DNA of 7,189 nucleotides from assembly GCA_001797415.1 (NCBI GenBank), contig MGPL01000006.1:19883-27071 (forward strand). Direction: 5' to 3'. A program made the position numbers and the translations under genes. Under the pieces are notes generated by a model. It worked only from the letters and a program-made list of their open reading frames with translations. It was not told the DNA's origin and did no database searches. This document shows positions 5,577 to 7,189 of this stretch, in pieces; positions within the stretch are counted from its first letter, which is position 1; every line of letters begins with the position of its first letter. This DNA comes from Deltaproteobacteria bacterium GWA2_55_10 (GTDB lineage: Bacteria; Desulfobacterota; GWC2-55-46).

Positions 5577-6698
5577 CTATAGCGCGCGCTTGAATACAAC
5601 CAGGCCGAGGGCTACGGAGGCAACGGCAAAGATGGACAGATAGACTATGTCAGCCTCGACCGCCTGCAGCCCCGCGCCCTTGAAAAGAAGCGCCCTCATG
5701 GCGTGTACCGAGTAGGTCTCTGGGTTCACCCACGCGAAGGCCTTTAGCCAGCCCGGAAAGCTTTCGATGGGGTATATGGCGCCGCTCGGGAAAAACAGGA
5801 TGACATTCAAGAAGCCTCCGAGCACGCCGACTATCCTGGGGTGGTTTATGCGCCCCATAATCATGAACATCAGCCCCTGAAGGCCGAGCGTGGAGAGGAT
5901 TATCACTATTATCAGCAGGAAAAAACTCACTGGCGTCATCAACTGCCAGATGTAAAGGCCTGATATGAGCGAACCGAAAAAGAGGACGAGAAGGGCCAGA
6001 AGAGTCGTTATGAGAAGCCCGCTCGCGATAAGGCCCATGACGATGTCGCGCTTGGTAAGGGGCGTAAGGAAATAGCTCTCTTCCACGCCGAGGAATTTGT
6101 CCATGACCATGTTGAAGGCCCCGGTAGTCATCGCGCCGAGGAATATGGCCATTATGACTACGCCGGGGATCAGAGTCTGGTCGTAATCTATCTTCCGGTA
6201 AAGCTCAATATCGCGGAGCCTTGTCTGGGTCCTCTCCTCTCTTATCGATATGAACTCGTCCCGTAATTCCGGCAGCGCGCCTGCAATCGACGCGCGCACC
6301 GTATTGGCTGATATCGTCTCCGCGTTGTCGAGGTAGAGGCCAAGTTCGGCGGTCGTCCCCCTTATGACATTGCGGCTGAAGTCCTCCGGGATTATGAGCA
6401 CTCCCTTGAAGACGCCCTCCCTAAGCCCCTGCATGGCGAAGCCCTGGTCCGATATCACCCTGACATCCAAGGTGCGGGGGCCTGCTTCGATAGTACGCAG
6501 CAGTTCCATTACCCTGTCCGAATGAGGCCCGCTGTCGAGGTCTATTACCGCGATCGGCAGACGCTTGAGCTCGCCCTGGAACGAGTTGCCGAGGATGACG
6601 AGGTAGATGATGGGCATGAGGAGGCTCATGGCGACGACGAGCGGGTTCCTTATGAACTTCCTCAGGTCCCTTTCGAGTATGGCGAGGAAACGGCTCAT
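5577..6698 (-). CDS. ABC-2 type transporter permease
   Basis: A 373-residue membrane subunit of an ABC exporter of the YhhJ/YadH-like kind (drug, lipid or polymer export; substrate unknown). One N-terminal membrane helix (about 19-38) follows the cytoplasmic LERDLRKFIRNP start. A large extracytoplasmic domain (about 41-174) comes next, then five further hydrophobic segments at about 176-198, 219-247, 254-280, 288-309 and 350-368. Family signatures are present: EESYFLTPLTKRDI (206-219) in a coupling position, FFPSGAIYPIESFPGWL (302-318) and NPETYSVHAMR (325-335). The ATG at 6698 has AGGGA and AAGGA upstream. The ATPase gene lies 129 bp upstream on the same strand, the pair being separated by a hairpin repeat. 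Length and topology are normal for the family; nothing is broken. Confidence 0.93.
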   Translation of the reverse strand: MSRFLAILERDLRKFIRNPLVVAMSLLMPIIYLVILGNSFQGELKRLPIAVIDLDSGPHSDRVMELLRTIEAGPRTLDVRVISDQGFAMQGLREGVFKGVLIIPEDFSRNVIRGTTAELGLYLDNAETISANTVRASIAGALPELRDEFISIREERTQTRLRDIELYRKIDYDQTLIPGVVIMAIFLGAMTTGAFNMVMDKFLGVEESYFLTPLTKRDIVMGLIASGLLITTLLALLVLFFGSLISGLYIWQLMTPVSFFLLIIVIILSTLGLQGLMFMIMGRINHPRIVGVLGGFLNVILFFPSGAIYPIESFPGWLKAFAWVNPETYSVHAMRALLFKGAGLQAVEADIVYLSIFAVASVALGLVVFKRAL

Positions 6699-6744
6699 GT
6701 TTAATCCCTGTCCTTATTTAAAGAGGAACATGCCGAGCTTTCAT

Positions 6745-6822
6745 CCCCCTTTTCTAAAGGGGGACTGAGGGGGATTACAGAGAAAATATTAATCTCCCCT
6801 TCCCCTCTTTAGAAAAGAGGGG
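6745..6822. repeat. Paired-hairpin intergenic repeat, copy 2 (variant)
   Basis: It has the same architecture as the element at 5409-5493 but different stem sequences. The left stem is CCCCCTTT/AAAGGGGG (6745-6752 with 6756-6763). The right stem is CCCCTCTTT/AAAGAGGGG (6802-6810 with 6814-6822). Inner arms near GGGGGATTA (6769-6777) and TAATCTCCCC (6790-6799) face each other across an AT-rich centre. It fills most of the gap between ATPase and permease genes, ending 5 bp before the ATPase stop codon. No T-run follows either hairpin. Confidence 0.75.
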
Positions 6823-6827
6823 TTTGC

Positions 6828-7189
6828 TCATCTCCCCCATTTCGTAGGCACGCCCGCGCCCAGGAGGAAGCTCACCTTCTTCGCCTCCTCTTCCCTTATG
6901 GGCCTTCCAGTGTAATGGATGAAGACGTCTTCCAGTGTCTGCTCCTTGAGCATCACCCGTGTCACCCTCGCGCCCATGCCCCTCAGGGCCTCGACCACCT
7001 CCGGGATTATCTCTGCCCCGTGGTCTGACGAGACGAGGACGCTCTCCTCTTTATATGCGGCTGACGTCACATCAGGAAGGGACTTCGCCTTCTCCACGGC
7101 CTTTTCCAAATCGACGCCGGTCACCGTAAGCTCTACCACGTCCTTCTGCGGTATGGCCTTCTTGAGTCCGGGCACGGTGTCGAGCGCGA
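6828..7189 (-). CDS. ABC transporter ATP-binding protein, C-terminal part (5' end outside window)
   Basis: Only the last 119 residues are present, after the ATPase core; the Walker and signature motifs lie outside. The visible part matches the accessory C-terminal domain of ABC-2 exporter ATPases. It begins in a segment ending V-P-G-L (residues 5-8 as seen), followed by beta-alpha elements such as VELTVTGVDLEKAVEKA, and closes with the hallmark TLEDVFIHYTGR (84-95). The tail after this (about 24 residues, ending GVPTKWGR) continues past the typical end. The frame stays open to the right edge, so no start can be given. It is probably co-transcribed with the permease, its likely partner; the two would form an exporter with a nucleotide-binding dimer at the cytoplasmic face. 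Confidence 0.88.
   Translation of the reverse strand, partial: ALDTVPGLKKAIPQKDVVELTVTGVDLEKAVEKAKSLPDVTSAAYKEESVLVSSDHGAEIIPEVVEALRGMGARVTRVMLKEQTLEDVFIHYTGRPIREEEAKKVSFLLGAGVPTKWGR

Noticed and set aside
5409..6822. CRISPR array suggested by repeated palindromes
   Set aside because: Only two elements, 1.3 kb apart, with differing stems and a gene between them; there are no regular spacers or cas genes.

Overview
The window is 7.2 kb of ordinary-looking chromosomal DNA from a Gram-negative, probably anaerobic bacterium. It holds seven genes, two of them cut by the window ends. An oxygen- or NO-reducing flavodiiron protein, a sigma-54-type response regulator, an M29 metallopeptidase-family protein, frequent ATA (Ile) and AGG (Arg) codons and several hairpin-rich intergenic repeats would fit Nitrospirota or the former Deltaproteobacteria. 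This assignment is an inference; no rRNA or marker gene is present.

Layout: (1) 1-851, minus strand: N-terminal 283 residues of an NtrC-family response regulator (receiver plus most of the AAA+ domain), running off the left edge. (2) 852-1020: divergent promoter region with two good sigma-70-type promoters facing away from each other, one for the regulator and one for the next gene. (3) 1021-2157, plus strand: M29 (AmpS-like) aminopeptidase-family protein. (4) 2158-2527: gene-free gap between convergent genes, with a short terminator, a strand-asymmetric C/T-rich tract that has G-quadruplex potential on the minus strand, and a 130-bp element with inverted ends and three internal hairpins that stops 2 bp short of the next gene's stop codon. 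(5) 5343-2528, minus strand: a tight three-gene operon of flavodiiron protein, YjbQ-family protein and CNT-family nucleoside transporter, linked by a 4-bp ATGA overlap and by a Shine-Dalgarno lying next to the preceding stop codon. (6) 5344-5576: leader of that operon, with a paired-hairpin repeat and a candidate promoter whose spacer contains a 12-bp perfect palindrome. (7) 6698-5577 and 7189-6828, minus strand: an ABC-2 type export permease and the C-terminal end of its probable ATPase, separated by a second paired-hairpin repeat.

The flavodiiron operon would be an oxidative or nitrosative stress defence unit with two passenger genes of no obvious functional link. The ABC pair is a generic exporter. 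I see no defence island, phage, CRISPR or insertion-sequence transposase. The most notable signals lie between the genes (three kinds of structured repeat in 7 kb, and the operator-like palindrome) and in an altered substrate-site hairpin in the nucleoside transporter.
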